Source of the DNA: Trinickia mobilis
Lineage (GTDB): Bacteria > Pseudomonadota > Gammaproteobacteria > Burkholderiales > Burkholderiaceae
Assembly: GCF_017315705.1 (NCBI RefSeq)
Contig: NZ_JAFLRF010000003.1
Coordinates: forward strand, 99,132 to 163,131
Length of the DNA stretch: 64,000 nt
Direction of reading: 5' to 3'
Both the position numbers and the translations under genes were made by a program. Below are positions 8,913 through 16,360 of the stretch, one piece after another. Below the pieces are notes generated by a model. The model saw nothing but the letters and a program-made list of their open reading frames with translations, did not search any database and was not told the DNA's origin. The first letter of the stretch is position 1, and each line of letters starts with the position of its first letter.

Positions 8913-8949
8913 AGGGTCGAATGGAATTGTCTCCCGCAGTGTAGAAGGA

Positions 8950-9246
8950 TTGAGCACGCTACGAGAAGGTCTTGGTCGCGAAGTCGCTGAGTTGAGGCGA
9001 GTGTATCCAGATATTCAGAACCAGGAATTACAGAAACTGATTCGAATGAACAAAGGCGACGTCTTTGGCAATCTGGAAAGCGCGTTTACCTACGTTCGGA
9101 ATCGCGGCGTTCCTGATTCACCGGGAAATGGGACGGCGACTGTTGCTGACTTTGGTATCGGGGCGAATGTGGGTAAGGTGAATAACCCGTTCCAAGCTAG
9201 CTTCGGATATGCGACTCCTTGGACTAATTTGGGATTTGGGTGGTAA
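8950..9246 (+). CDS. Orphan toxin C-terminal fragment
   Basis: 98 residues from a TTG; the frame is open upstream to a stop at 8875 but contains no ATG, GTG or TTG between there and 8950, and the possible ribosome-binding site AAGGA touches the TTG. Residues ELRRVYPDIQNQELQKLIRMNKGDVFG and a Gly/Asn/Phe-rich end (FGYATPWTNLGFGW) look like the last part of a larger toxin. It probably is a displaced toxin tail left beside its own immunity genes, as is common in such loci. Whether it is expressed is doubtful. Confidence 0.45.
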   Translation: MSTLREGLGREVAELRRVYPDIQNQELQKLIRMNKGDVFGNLESAFTYVRNRGVPDSPGNGTATVADFGIGANVGKVNNPFQASFGYATPWTNLGFGW

Positions 9247-9248
9247 CT

Positions 9249-9359
9249 GTGCTGACAACTTCGCCAAAAACTCGTGCTGACAAAATTCGCTGGTGGATCG
9301 CGGTTGCTTTATTTGTTGCTTTTATCGTATATATAGCAATAAAGAATTTAATCCATTAG
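9249..9359 (+). CDS. 36-residue single-pass membrane microprotein
   Basis: A GTG two bases after the stop of the toxin fragment opens a 36-codon frame ending at TAG. The peptide has a short basic N-terminus (KTRADKIR) followed by one hydrophobic span of about 18 residues beginning at WWIAVALF and ending before the final KNLIH. This is a textbook small membrane protein of the positive-inside type. The close spacing suggests coupling to the frame before it. Function unknown; an inner-membrane immunity protein or a holin-like peptide are both possible. Confidence 0.5.
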   Translation: MLTTSPKTRADKIRWWIAVALFVAFIVYIAIKNLIH

Positions 9360-9431
9360 CCGATAGTGTGGTTTGGATATTGAGCCAAGAATTTGATGCA
9401 GATGGCAGTTACATGGGAAGGAGATAAAGAT

Positions 9432-9680
9432 ATGCGCGTTGGTCCTCCCACCCGAGCCGAAGTTTTGATGAAAATTGAAGCCATGCGTGCTGCGACCGAA
9501 TCGCGGGAAGCGGTAGCGGCATGGGCGATGACTATCATCGAGGACGATTCTGTAGAGGTGACAGATAGTGTTGTTTGGAAGGTGCTCAAGAATCTTGGGG
9601 CGGTAGACATGCCTGGTATTGACCGACCTTACTTGTATGCAGATGAGGATTTTTCTGACTGGGAGCGCAACCTGAAATAA
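9432..9680 (+). CDS. Small immunity-like protein
   Basis: 82 residues starting at an ATG with a strong AAGGAG nine bases upstream; frames starting at 9393-9402 lack such a site. The acidic sequence with AVAAWAM in the middle, WKVLKNLGAVDMP and the end YLYADEDFSDWERNL resembles a widespread family of small proteins encoded next to secreted toxins. I recall the family pattern but not a name. Likely the immunity partner of the orphan toxin tail just upstream. Followed directly by a terminator hairpin. Confidence 0.65.
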   Translation: MRVGPPTRAEVLMKIEAMRAATESREAVAAWAMTIIEDDSVEVTDSVVWKVLKNLGAVDMPGIDRPYLYADEDFSDWERNLK

Positions 9681-9682
9681 AT

Positions 9683-9714
9683 CAGAGGGGCCGCTAACGC
9701 TGCCCCTCTGTTTA
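9683..9714 (+). terminator. Intrinsic terminator inside the toxin/immunity patch
   Basis: A perfect 9-bp stem CAGAGGGGC/GCCCCTCTG with a 10-base loop begins three bases after the stop of the preceding gene and is followed by TTTAT. It closes the toxin/immunity transcript; the genes to its right must have another promoter. Confidence 0.75.
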
Positions 9715-9761
9715 TAAGCAAAACTCTACTGCGCCTGGATTAACTGCCATCTACTTTAAGT

Positions 9762-9968
9762 GTGCCACCCTTGGAATTCAAAGTTAATGACACAATTCGG
9801 CTCTTGGTTGAATTAAAAGAGGAAGGGCTTTCAATGGGAAGTATCGGTGCAATTGTTTTCGAATATGAGGAGCCAATAGAGGCATATGAAGTAGAGTTTT
9901 GCAACGAAGATGGCGAAACAATTGCACAAACGGTGCTTAAGCCGGAGCAGAATGCTGCGGCACTATAA
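9762..9968 (+). CDS. DUF4926-like small protein
   Basis: 68 residues. The pattern DTIRLLVELKEEGLSMGSIGAIV, YEEPIEAYEVEF and TIAQTVLKPEQ matches the small DUF4926-type beta-barrel proteins that often sit beside toxin genes. The start is uncertain: GTG 9762 and TTG 9771 are both possible and neither has a good ribosome-binding site. The stretch just before, from 9715, has no other gene. Role unknown; immunity or antitoxin-like by context. Confidence 0.6.
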   Translation: MPPLEFKVNDTIRLLVELKEEGLSMGSIGAIVFEYEEPIEAYEVEFCNEDGETIAQTVLKPEQNAAAL

Positions 9969-10031
9969 GAAATCGTGAACAGCCCGCGAAGCGGCAATTC
10001 GCTCGGGTCGCGCCTGGATTCCGGAGTGATT

Positions 10032-10271
10032 ATGGCATTTCACATTATCATTGAAATGATCGACGAGAAGGATACAGTTGCCAACTATCGCTTCAAAAGC
10101 GACGGAGGGCTAACGGGTGTGTTTCAAATCAACAAGGCGAGCGGAGAAGTAAGAATTCTTGAGGAAATGCCTGGCGACAAGGCGGGGCATATATTTAACC
10201 GGGCGGCAGTTAAAATAATGAGAGAGTGGAAGCAAGGCAAGTTGCCTTCAGTAACAGAGTGGGCCTCTTGA
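10032..10271 (+). CDS. Small hypothetical protein of the immunity patch
   Basis: 79 residues starting at an ATG with CGGAG five bases upstream; a longer frame from 9975 has no site and its extra residues look non-native. The sequence FHIIIEMIDEKDTVANYRF, GVFQINKASGEVRILEEMPGD and VKIMREWKQGKLPS is a compact alpha/beta pattern of the kind found in small immunity-like proteins. No membrane segment. It is the last gene of the low-GC patch. Confidence 0.6.
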   Translation: MAFHIIIEMIDEKDTVANYRFKSDGGLTGVFQINKASGEVRILEEMPGDKAGHIFNRAAVKIMREWKQGKLPSVTEWAS

Positions 10272-10294
10272 TCAAATAGCGGGGCAAGCAAATC

Positions 10295-10324
10295 CGCTAC
10301 GGGTTAGCAAGGCTACCCGTAGCG
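10295..10324. terminator. Hairpin between convergent genes
   Basis: A perfect 10-bp stem CGCTACGGGT/ACCCGTAGCG with a 10-base loop lies between the end of the immunity patch and the end of the ABC-transporter operon. There is no T-run, so it may be a Rho-independent-like barrier or only an mRNA-stabilising hairpin. It marks the right edge of the AT-rich patch. Confidence 0.4.
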
Positions 10325-10401
10325 CCGAAGTAGAACACCTCGTCCCCGCATTGCGTGAGTATGAGTAAGCACCGGCCGCTCGCCCCTCCCTCCATTCACC
10401 C

Positions 10402-11448
10402 CTACCGCTCGATTTCGCGATTCCAGCGCGCATCCCACTGCGCGCGATGGGCATTGATCACATCCCAATCGACGACGTTGACCTTGCGCACCAGCTCGTC
10501 GAGATTGCCGAGGCTTTGCTGCATCGAAGCGGGCATCGTCGCGAGGCGGTTGGTCGGAATCTGCTTGCCTGCGATGGCGGCCTGGGTCTCGGCGGGTGCC
10601 GACAACAGGAACTGCGCGAGCTTCTGCGCAAGCTGCGGATCGGGATTGTTGTTGACGACGCACAGATCGACGAGCAGCAGCACCGGGCCTTCTTTCGGAC
10701 TCACGTAGGCCACCGGAATGCCCTTGTCCTGCAAATCGCCGACTGCGGTCGGCGTAAGCGGAAACAATCCGGCTTCACCCGTCTGCACCATCTCCGAGAT
10801 CTTCGCCGAGTTCGGAATGTATTCGACGACATTCGGCCCGACCGTGCCTTGCCACTTCGTGAAGCCCGGCTCGACGTTCTGCTCGCTGCCGCCCCACAAG
10901 CGGTTGATTTCGAGGAACCCGTGCAGGCCGAACGTGCTGCTCGACGCCGATTGGAACACCACCTTGCCCTTGTATTTCGGATCGGCGAAATCGAGCCACG
11001 AGGTGGGCGGCGCCCAGCCTTTTTCCTTGAAGAGCTTCGTGTTGTACGCAATGCCGGTCATGCCGAGCTGGACGCCGGCGCCGATGTCGTCCTTCATGCG
11101 CGCGAACGGATAGAGCTCCTTGAGCACCGGCGCATCGTCGAGCTTCTTGCACACGCCCATGCTGACCGCGCGCGCCATCACGCCGTCGTCGAGAAACACG
11201 ACATGAATCTGCGGATTGCTCTTGTTAGCGAGCAGCTTCGCGAGAATGTCCGACGACGTGCCCGGCACGACGACGACCTTCACGTTGTTGGCTTTTTCGA
11301 AGTCGGGCAGCACCTGGCTCGTGTACGCCTTTTCCATCGGGCCGCCGTTCATGCCGATGTAGATCGTCTTGCTTTGCGCGAAGGCGGGGATGGCTGCGGA
11401 AAGGCCGCACAAGGCCGCGGCTGCCGCGATCGTTTTGATGAGTTTCAT
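10402..11448 (-). CDS. Extracellular substrate-binding protein of a PotD-type ABC importer
   Basis: 348 residues with a clear signal peptide (MKLIKTIAAAAALCG to PAFAQS). The body is of the spermidine/putrescine-binding fold used by the Pot/Fbp importers, with SSDILAKLLANKSNPQ early and VVFQSASSSTFGLHG in the middle. The frame could extend upstream to 11532, but those extra 28 codons are the dispersed repeat at 11456-11532; ATG 11448 starts the signal peptide. It is the last gene of a seven-gene operon with two permeases and the ATPase, so it gives that importer its specificity. The ligand is unknown; an amine or opine-like compound is likely from the oxidase genes beside it. Confidence 0.85.
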   Translation of the reverse strand: MKLIKTIAAAAALCGLSAAIPAFAQSKTIYIGMNGGPMEKAYTSQVLPDFEKANNVKVVVVPGTSSDILAKLLANKSNPQIHVVFLDDGVMARAVSMGVCKKLDDAPVLKELYPFARMKDDIGAGVQLGMTGIAYNTKLFKEKGWAPPTSWLDFADPKYKGKVVFQSASSSTFGLHGFLEINRLWGGSEQNVEPGFTKWQGTVGPNVVEYIPNSAKISEMVQTGEAGLFPLTPTAVGDLQDKGIPVAYVSPKEGPVLLLVDLCVVNNNPDPQLAQKLAQFLLSAPAETQAAIAGKQIPTNRLATMPASMQQSLGNLDELVRKVNVVDWDVINAHRAQWDARWNREIER

Positions 11449-11455
11449 GATGCCG

Positions 11456-11532
11456 CCCGCCGGGCCGCCCCAAGGGAGGCATCGGGCCCCCTCGGGGGGC
11501 AGCGAACGAAAGTGAGCGTGGGGGTGGTTCAT
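11456..11532 (-). repeat. Dispersed repeat, copy A
   Basis: Reads CCCGCCGGGCCG, then CCCCCTCGGGGGGCAG, then CGAACGAAAGTGAGCGTG and ends GTTCAT. Nearly identical to copy B at 15367-15442 and sharing the right half with copies at 40242-40337 and 63571-63618. It lies in the leader of the binding-protein gene and holds an in-frame ATG on the minus strand. Confidence 0.85.
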
Positions 11533-11553
11533 ATGGTCTCCTGAAGGGCGGAA

Positions 11554-12702
11554 TCACTGCACGGCATTCACAGCGGGAAGCGAAAGCGTGGCGTTGGCAC
11601 GCGTGAAGCGTTCGATCGAAAACGCGTCGAGCGGCGTTGCGGTGGCGCCGTCGGCGACCAGGTCCGCGAGGACTTCGCCGACGCCCGGCGCGAGCAGAAA
11701 CCCTGCGCCGGAAAAGCCGAACGCATGCAACAGACGCGGCGTCGTGAAACTCGCGCCGATAATCGGATTGTCGTCGGGCGTCGCGCCTTCGACGCCGCTC
11801 CATGTGCGGATCACGAGCGCATGCTCGACGAGCGGCAGCAACTGGCAGGCGTCGCGCATCACGCTGCGCGTGGTGTCGGTGGACGGCTGGCCGAATTCGC
11901 CGTCGCCGCGCCCGCGTCCGCCGCCGATCACGACATTGCCGCGCGCCACTTGCCGCGCGTAGATGCCGCCGCCGAACACGCCGAGGTTGTGCGTGATGAA
12001 CACGGGCAGCGGCTCGGTGACCCACATGTTCGGATAGATCGGTTCGAGCGGCACGGCTTCGCCGAACCTTGCCGCCAGCGTGTTGCCCCAGGCGCCGGCC
12101 GCGTTGATGAGCCAGTCGGCGGTAAAGGAGGCGTCGCTCGCGCGCAGCCGGAAACGCGTGCCGTCGAAAACGGCCTCGGTAAGCGCGGCGTTTTCGCGAA
12201 TCTCCGCGCCGGCCTCGCGTGCGGCACGCGCAAAAGCAGGCGACACGAGGCGCGGATTCGCGTGGCCGTCGCGCTCGCAAAGCGAGCCGCCGACCGCACG
12301 CGGACCGAGCCACGGATAGCGGCGGCGGAACGCGTCGCCCGCCATCACGTGCAGATCGAGTCCATGCTCGCCGGCCAGCCGCGCATAGCGGTGGAGCCCG
12401 TCGAGATCGGCAACGCTCCGCGCGAGCCGCAAGTGCCCCGACACGACGAATTCGCCGCCGCTGCCGATCAGTTCCGGCAAGCGGTCCCACACACGGCGCG
12501 CGCGCAGCGCGAGCGGCAGTTGTTCGGCGGGGCGTCCTTGGCAGCGCACGCCGCCGTAGTTCACGCCGCTTGCCTGCGCGCCGCAAAAGCGCCGCTCGAA
12601 CAGGCCGACGCGCAAGCCTCGCTTCGCGAGATTGAGCGCCGCCGACGCGCCGACGAGACCGCCTCCCGCGATCGCCACGTCGTAGTGCGTGCCGTCATTC
12701 AT
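11554..12702 (-). CDS. FAD-dependent amino-acid oxidase-like subunit (HcnC/OoxB/DadA type)
   Basis: 382 residues of the D-amino-acid/glycine oxidase fold. The N-terminus has DVAIAGGGLVGASAALNLAKRG, a dinucleotide-binding motif near residues 9-16, and the C-terminal part has FGFSGAGFLLAPGVG, the second FAD contact. ATG 12702 overlaps the end of the preceding gene by 8 bp; the longer frame from 12798 runs through that gene and was rejected. With the two genes before it this makes a three-part oxidase like hydrogen cyanide synthase HcnABC or opine oxidase, in which this subunit oxidises the amine. The substrate is not set by sequence. Confidence 0.85.
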   Translation of the reverse strand: MNDGTHYDVAIAGGGLVGASAALNLAKRGLRVGLFERRFCGAQASGVNYGGVRCQGRPAEQLPLALRARRVWDRLPELIGSGGEFVVSGHLRLARSVADLDGLHRYARLAGEHGLDLHVMAGDAFRRRYPWLGPRAVGGSLCERDGHANPRLVSPAFARAAREAGAEIRENAALTEAVFDGTRFRLRASDASFTADWLINAAGAWGNTLAARFGEAVPLEPIYPNMWVTEPLPVFITHNLGVFGGGIYARQVARGNVVIGGGRGRGDGEFGQPSTDTTRSVMRDACQLLPLVEHALVIRTWSGVEGATPDDNPIIGASFTTPRLLHAFGFSGAGFLLAPGVGEVLADLVADGATATPLDAFSIERFTRANATLSLPAVNAVQ

Positions 12703-14146
12703 CGCGGGCCTCCTCGGCGATTTCGGGGACCGCGCCGGAATGGAGCGCGAGCGAGACCGGCACGGGCTTGACGGGTGCCTGCGCACGCAGGCGGCCAACG
12801 GCGTCGAGCGAGCGGCCGGTTTCTTCCGCGAGCAGCAGCGCGGCCGCTTCGCCGCACATGCGTCCTTGGCAGCGTCCCATGCCGGCGCGCGTGAGCGCTT
12901 TCAGCCGATTGATCTCGGTGACGCCGTCGTTGCGGATCGAGGCGCGCAACGTGCCTGCGTCGATTTCCTCGCAGCGGCACACGATCGTCTCGTCGGGCCA
13001 GGGCGAGGCGCAGGGTTCGCGCGGCGTGAACGCGGCGTCGAGCCCGGCGCGGAAGGCAGCGATGCGTCGCATGCGGTGTTCAATCGCAGCGTCGCTATCG
13101 ATGCCGGACATACGCGGACGCGCCACGCCGAGATCGTCGATCAGCGCCAGTGCCGCGCGGCGTCCCGCGAGTTCCGCCGCATCGGCGCCGGATGGGCCCG
13201 CGCCGTCGCCCGCCAGATAGAGGCCTGCAACCGAGCTGCGGCCCGCGTCATCCAGCGAGGGCAGCCAGCCGCGGCTTCTCGAATCGAAGCGAAACGCGCA
13301 GCCGGCCAGATCGGCGAGCTGCGTTTCCGGGCGCAGTCCGAAGCCGAGGCCGATCGCATCGCAATCGATCGCGAGCGGCGCGCGTTGCGCCACGCGCCAT
13401 TCGATGCCGGTGACGAAGCGCTCGCCTCGGACCCGCACGAGCGTCGCGCCGCGCACGATGCGAATTCCTTGCGCGCGCAACCATCCCGCGTAGTAGAGCC
13501 CTTTCGCCAGCGTCACAGGATCGTTCGCGAGGCGCGGGACAGCCGCGGCCTGCTGGGCGAACGAGCTCGTATCGATCACGGCGGCCACCTGCGCGCCGGC
13601 TTTCGCGCCGGCTTTCGCGTATTGATAGGCAACCAGATAGAGCAGGGGCCCGGTGCCCGCGAACACGACTCGCCTGCCGATCGCGCAGCCCTGCGCTTTC
13701 AGCGCGATCTGCGCGCCGCCGAGCGTGAAGACGCCGGGCAGCGTCCAGCCGGGCAGCGGCAGCACGCGATCGGTCGCGCCGCCCGCGATGATGAGGTGCG
13801 AGAACGGCACGCTTTGCGCACGCCCGGCATGAAGCGTATCGATGCGCTTGGCGCTGACGCCCCAGGCGAGCGTATCGGGCCGGTAGTCGATGTGCGGCAG
13901 CAGCGCGGCCATCGCCGCATGCAGGCGATCGGCCTTCTTTGCCTCGAAGCCATACAGGGTTCGCTTCGATCGCGCGAAGCCGCCCGTTGCCGGCGGCTGC
14001 CGATAGATCTGGCCGCCCCAGCGCGCGTTCTCGTCGAGCACGACCGGCGCGAGACCCGCGGCGACGAGCGTTTCGGCGGCGCGCACGCCGGCCGGACCGG
14101 CGCCGACGATCACGATGCGAGGGGCTTCGTTCGATGGCGAGCTCAT
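12695..14146 (-). CDS. FAD/NAD(P)-binding oxidoreductase with BFD-like [2Fe-2S] domain (HcnB/OoxA type)
   Basis: 483 residues. Residues 11-20 are IVIVGAGPAG, a dinucleotide-binding motif; LIIAGGATDRVLPLPGW and LYLAGDGAG mark the second nucleotide site and the FAD end. The last 110 residues carry CRC and, about 35 residues later, GRCQGRMC, the cysteine pattern of a BFD-like [2Fe-2S] domain. It is the electron-transfer partner of the amine-oxidising subunit. ATG 14146 overlaps the previous stop by four bases (ATGA), while the longer frame to 14278 lies inside that gene. Good match to HcnB and opine oxidase subunit A in layout. Confidence 0.87.
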   Translation of the reverse strand: MSSPSNEAPRIVIVGAGPAGVRAAETLVAAGLAPVVLDENARWGGQIYRQPPATGGFARSKRTLYGFEAKKADRLHAAMAALLPHIDYRPDTLAWGVSAKRIDTLHAGRAQSVPFSHLIIAGGATDRVLPLPGWTLPGVFTLGGAQIALKAQGCAIGRRVVFAGTGPLLYLVAYQYAKAGAKAGAQVAAVIDTSSFAQQAAAVPRLANDPVTLAKGLYYAGWLRAQGIRIVRGATLVRVRGERFVTGIEWRVAQRAPLAIDCDAIGLGFGLRPETQLADLAGCAFRFDSRSRGWLPSLDDAGRSSVAGLYLAGDGAGPSGADAAELAGRRAALALIDDLGVARPRMSGIDSDAAIEHRMRRIAAFRAGLDAAFTPREPCASPWPDETIVCRCEEIDAGTLRASIRNDGVTEINRLKALTRAGMGRCQGRMCGEAAALLLAEETGRSLDAVGRLRAQAPVKPVPVSLALHSGAVPEIAEEARDE

Positions 14147-14550
14147 CGGGCGGGCTCCGCGTTGGTGCTCGACCGGGCATCCGGCACGCCGGTGACGATC
14201 CGCATCCCGGCTTCGACGAGCGTCGAGCACGCGCGTATCCGTACGCCGTCTTCGGTTCTTACCCAGCAGTCCTGACACGCGCCCATGAGACAGAAACCGG
14301 CGCGCGGCGCGCCGCTGAATTCGCTGTCGCGCACGCGCTTGCCGGCGAGCAGGATCGCGGTCAGCACGGTGTCGCCGGCAAGTGCATCGACGTGGCGGCC
14401 GTCGAGCGTGAAGGCAACGGGCGCGCGGGCTTGTTCGGCAACGCGCACGAATTGCGGACCGTCGCCGCCGCTCGAATGCGCATCGCGTTCGCGATTCCCG
14501 GCAGCGCAGGTATCGGGCGAGAGGTGTGCCATGAGGGACGAGGAAGTCAT
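14143..14550 (-). CDS. [2Fe-2S]-binding subunit of the oxidase (HcnA/OoxX type)
   Basis: 135 residues. The C-terminal 90 residues are ferredoxin-like: FTLDGRHVDALAGDTVLTAIL, then FCLMGACQDCWV with three clustered cysteines and RACST with a fourth. The first 40 residues are polar and low in structure; an internal ATG at 14532 is an alternative start. ATG 14550 overlaps the permease stop by one base (TGATG), and its own stop overlaps the next ATG, so importer and oxidase are translationally coupled. Role: electron relay of the three-part oxidase. Confidence 0.85.
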   Translation of the reverse strand: MTSSSLMAHLSPDTCAAGNRERDAHSSGGDGPQFVRVAEQARAPVAFTLDGRHVDALAGDTVLTAILLAGKRVRDSEFSGAPRAGFCLMGACQDCWVRTEDGVRIRACSTLVEAGMRIVTGVPDARSSTNAEPAR

Positions 14551-15344
14551 CAGTGATGCCCGGCCAAAATGCGATTGAGGCCGTATGCCCGGTCGATCAG
14601 CAGCATCGCGCCGGCCGTGATGACGATCACGAGCGCGGAGACGGACGCCATCATCGGGTCGATCGATTCGGTCGCATACATGTACATGCGCACCGGCAGC
14701 GTGACGGTTTGCGGCGACGTGACGAAGATCGACATCGTCAGCTCGTCGAAGCTGTTGATGAACGCAAGGAGCCAGCCGCCGGTGATGCCGGGAACGATCA
14801 TCGGCAGCGTGATGCGCTTGAACGTCGTCCATGGGTCGGCGCCGAGCGAAGCGGCGGCGTGCTCGACGCTGCGTTCGAGCCCGGCCACCGAGGCGAGCAA
14901 GAGCCGCATCATGAACGGCGTGACGATGATGATGTGCGAGACCGTGAGCCACACGAACGAGCCGGTCGCGCCGATCAGCGCGAAGAAGCGCAGGAACGCG
15001 ATGCCGAGCACGAGGCTCGGAATCACGAGCGGGGACAGCAGCAAGCCGTTCAGCAAGCCGCGGCCGGGAAAGCGCATCCGTCCGATCGCGAGTGCGGCGG
15101 GCAAGGCGAGCGCAAGCGACAGCGTCGCCGACAGCAACGCGAGCTTCACGCTGTTGAAAAACGCGCTGATGAAATCCGGATAGTCGAGAATCGCGCGGAA
15201 CCAGCGCAGCGAGAAGCCGTGCGTCGGCAGCGTCAGCGTTTCATCGGGTGTGAATGCGACCAGCACGACGATCGCAAGCGGCGCGAGCACGAACAGGATC
15301 ACGAGCGTGTGAAATGCGAGCGCGATGGGGCCGTTTTTTCTCAT
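14550..15344 (-). CDS. ABC importer permease (PotC type)
   Basis: 264 residues with six predicted membrane spans, the first at ALAFHTLVILFVLAPLAIVV. The EAA loop that contacts the ATPase is visible as EHAAASLGADPWTTFKRITLPM. This is the second membrane subunit of a PotABCD-like importer in the inner membrane. ATG 15344 has GAGG upstream; the repeat copy B lies between it and the first permease. Confidence 0.88.
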   Translation of the reverse strand: MRKNGPIALAFHTLVILFVLAPLAIVVLVAFTPDETLTLPTHGFSLRWFRAILDYPDFISAFFNSVKLALLSATLSLALALPAALAIGRMRFPGRGLLNGLLLSPLVIPSLVLGIAFLRFFALIGATGSFVWLTVSHIIIVTPFMMRLLLASVAGLERSVEHAAASLGADPWTTFKRITLPMIVPGITGGWLLAFINSFDELTMSIFVTSPQTVTLPVRMYMYATESIDPMMASVSALVIVITAGAMLLIDRAYGLNRILAGHH

Positions 15345-15366
15345 TGCCGGAGTCCTCGTGACGCCT

Positions 15367-15442
15367 CCCGCCGGGCCGTCCCAAGGGAGGCGTCCGCCCC
15401 CTCGGGGGGCAGCGAACGTAAGTGAGCGTGGGGGTAGTTCAT
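15367..15442 (-). repeat. Dispersed repeat, copy B
   Basis: 76 bp, nearly identical to copy A (11456-11532) including CCCGCCGGGCCG, CCAAGGGAGGC and the CCCCCTCGGGGGG palindrome, ending GTTCAT. It fills the gap between the two permease genes, directly after the stop of the first. Same orientation relative to the transcript as copy A. Confidence 0.85.
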
Positions 15443-16360
15443 CTAGCCCATGCTGCGCTGATAACGTCGTTCGAGCACGCGGTAGTACGTGAGCATGATC
15501 GCGAGATTGGCGACGAGGAGCAGCACCGCGATCGTCGCGCCGAGCGGCCAATTGAGCGAACTCAGAAATTCGTCGTAGACGGCGGTTGCGGCGACTTTGA
15601 GGCGCCGTCCGCCCAATAGGCCGGGAATGGCGAACGCGCTTGCGGACAGTCCGAACACCATCAGGCTGCCGGACAGGATGCCCGGCGTCAGTTGCGGCAG
15701 GACGATGCGCCGCAGCGTGGTCGCGGGCGACGCCATCAGCGACAGCGCCGCGTTCTCCGTTTGCGGGTCGAGCTTTTGCAGCGACGTCCAGACCGGAATC
15801 ACCATGAACGGCAGCATGACGTGAACGAGCGCGACGACGATCGCGAACTTCGTGTATTCGAGCCGATAGGGGCCGAGCCCGAAGACGCCGAGCGCCTGGT
15901 TCACGAGGCCGTTCGTATTGAGCAGCATGCTCCAGCCGAACGCTCGCACCACGACCGATACCAAGAGCGGCGCGAGGATCGCGAGCAAGAAGAGCGAGCG
16001 CCACGGATCGCGCATCCGGTAGAGCACATAAGCCTCGGGTGCGCCGATCAGCACGCACAGGAGCGTCGTCACAATCGCGAGGCCGAATGTGCGCGCGAAA
16101 ATCTCGTGGTAATACGACGAGCCGAGCACTTGCGCGTAGTTGCCGAACTGGAACGCCGCGATCGGGCCGCTTTGAGGATCGAAGCGGTAGAACGTCAGCG
16201 CGAGCGTCATCGCGAGCGGCACGAGCACGAGCGTCGCGAACAGCACGAACGCCGGCGCGCACAGCAGCCATGCGGGCAGGAACGCGCGCCAGGGCGCTTG
16301 CGACGGCGAGGGGGCGGCGGAGTCGGCGGCCGCGGCGGCGCGAAGCGTGCTAGTGGGCAT
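15443..16360 (-). CDS. ABC importer permease (PotB type)
   Basis: 305 residues with six membrane spans, beginning AFLPAWLLCAPAFVLFATLVLV after a polar, Ala-rich N-terminus. The EAA loop reads NAALSLMASPATTLRRIVLPQL. Of two close ATGs, 16360 is preceded by AAGGA at eight bases, 16369 is too close to it, so 16360 is preferred. It overlaps the end of the ATPase gene by 11 bp. First membrane subunit of the PotABCD-like importer. Confidence 0.88.
   Translation of the reverse strand: MPTSTLRAAAAADSAAPSPSQAPWRAFLPAWLLCAPAFVLFATLVLVPLAMTLALTFYRFDPQSGPIAAFQFGNYAQVLGSSYYHEIFARTFGLAIVTTLLCVLIGAPEAYVLYRMRDPWRSLFLLAILAPLLVSVVVRAFGWSMLLNTNGLVNQALGVFGLGPYRLEYTKFAIVVALVHVMLPFMVIPVWTSLQKLDPQTENAALSLMASPATTLRRIVLPQLTPGILSGSLMVFGLSASAFAIPGLLGGRRLKVAATAVYDEFLSSLNWPLGATIAVLLLVANLAIMLTYYRVLERRYQRSMG

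Noticed and set aside
11449..11532. N-terminal extension MNHPHAHFRS of the binding protein
   Set aside because: It is the translation of repeat copy A; a normal signal peptide starts at ATG 11448.
14550..16271. 573-residue frame joining the two permeases
   Set aside because: It is only the second permease in its real frame plus antisense-like and repeat-derived sequence; the first permease uses another frame.
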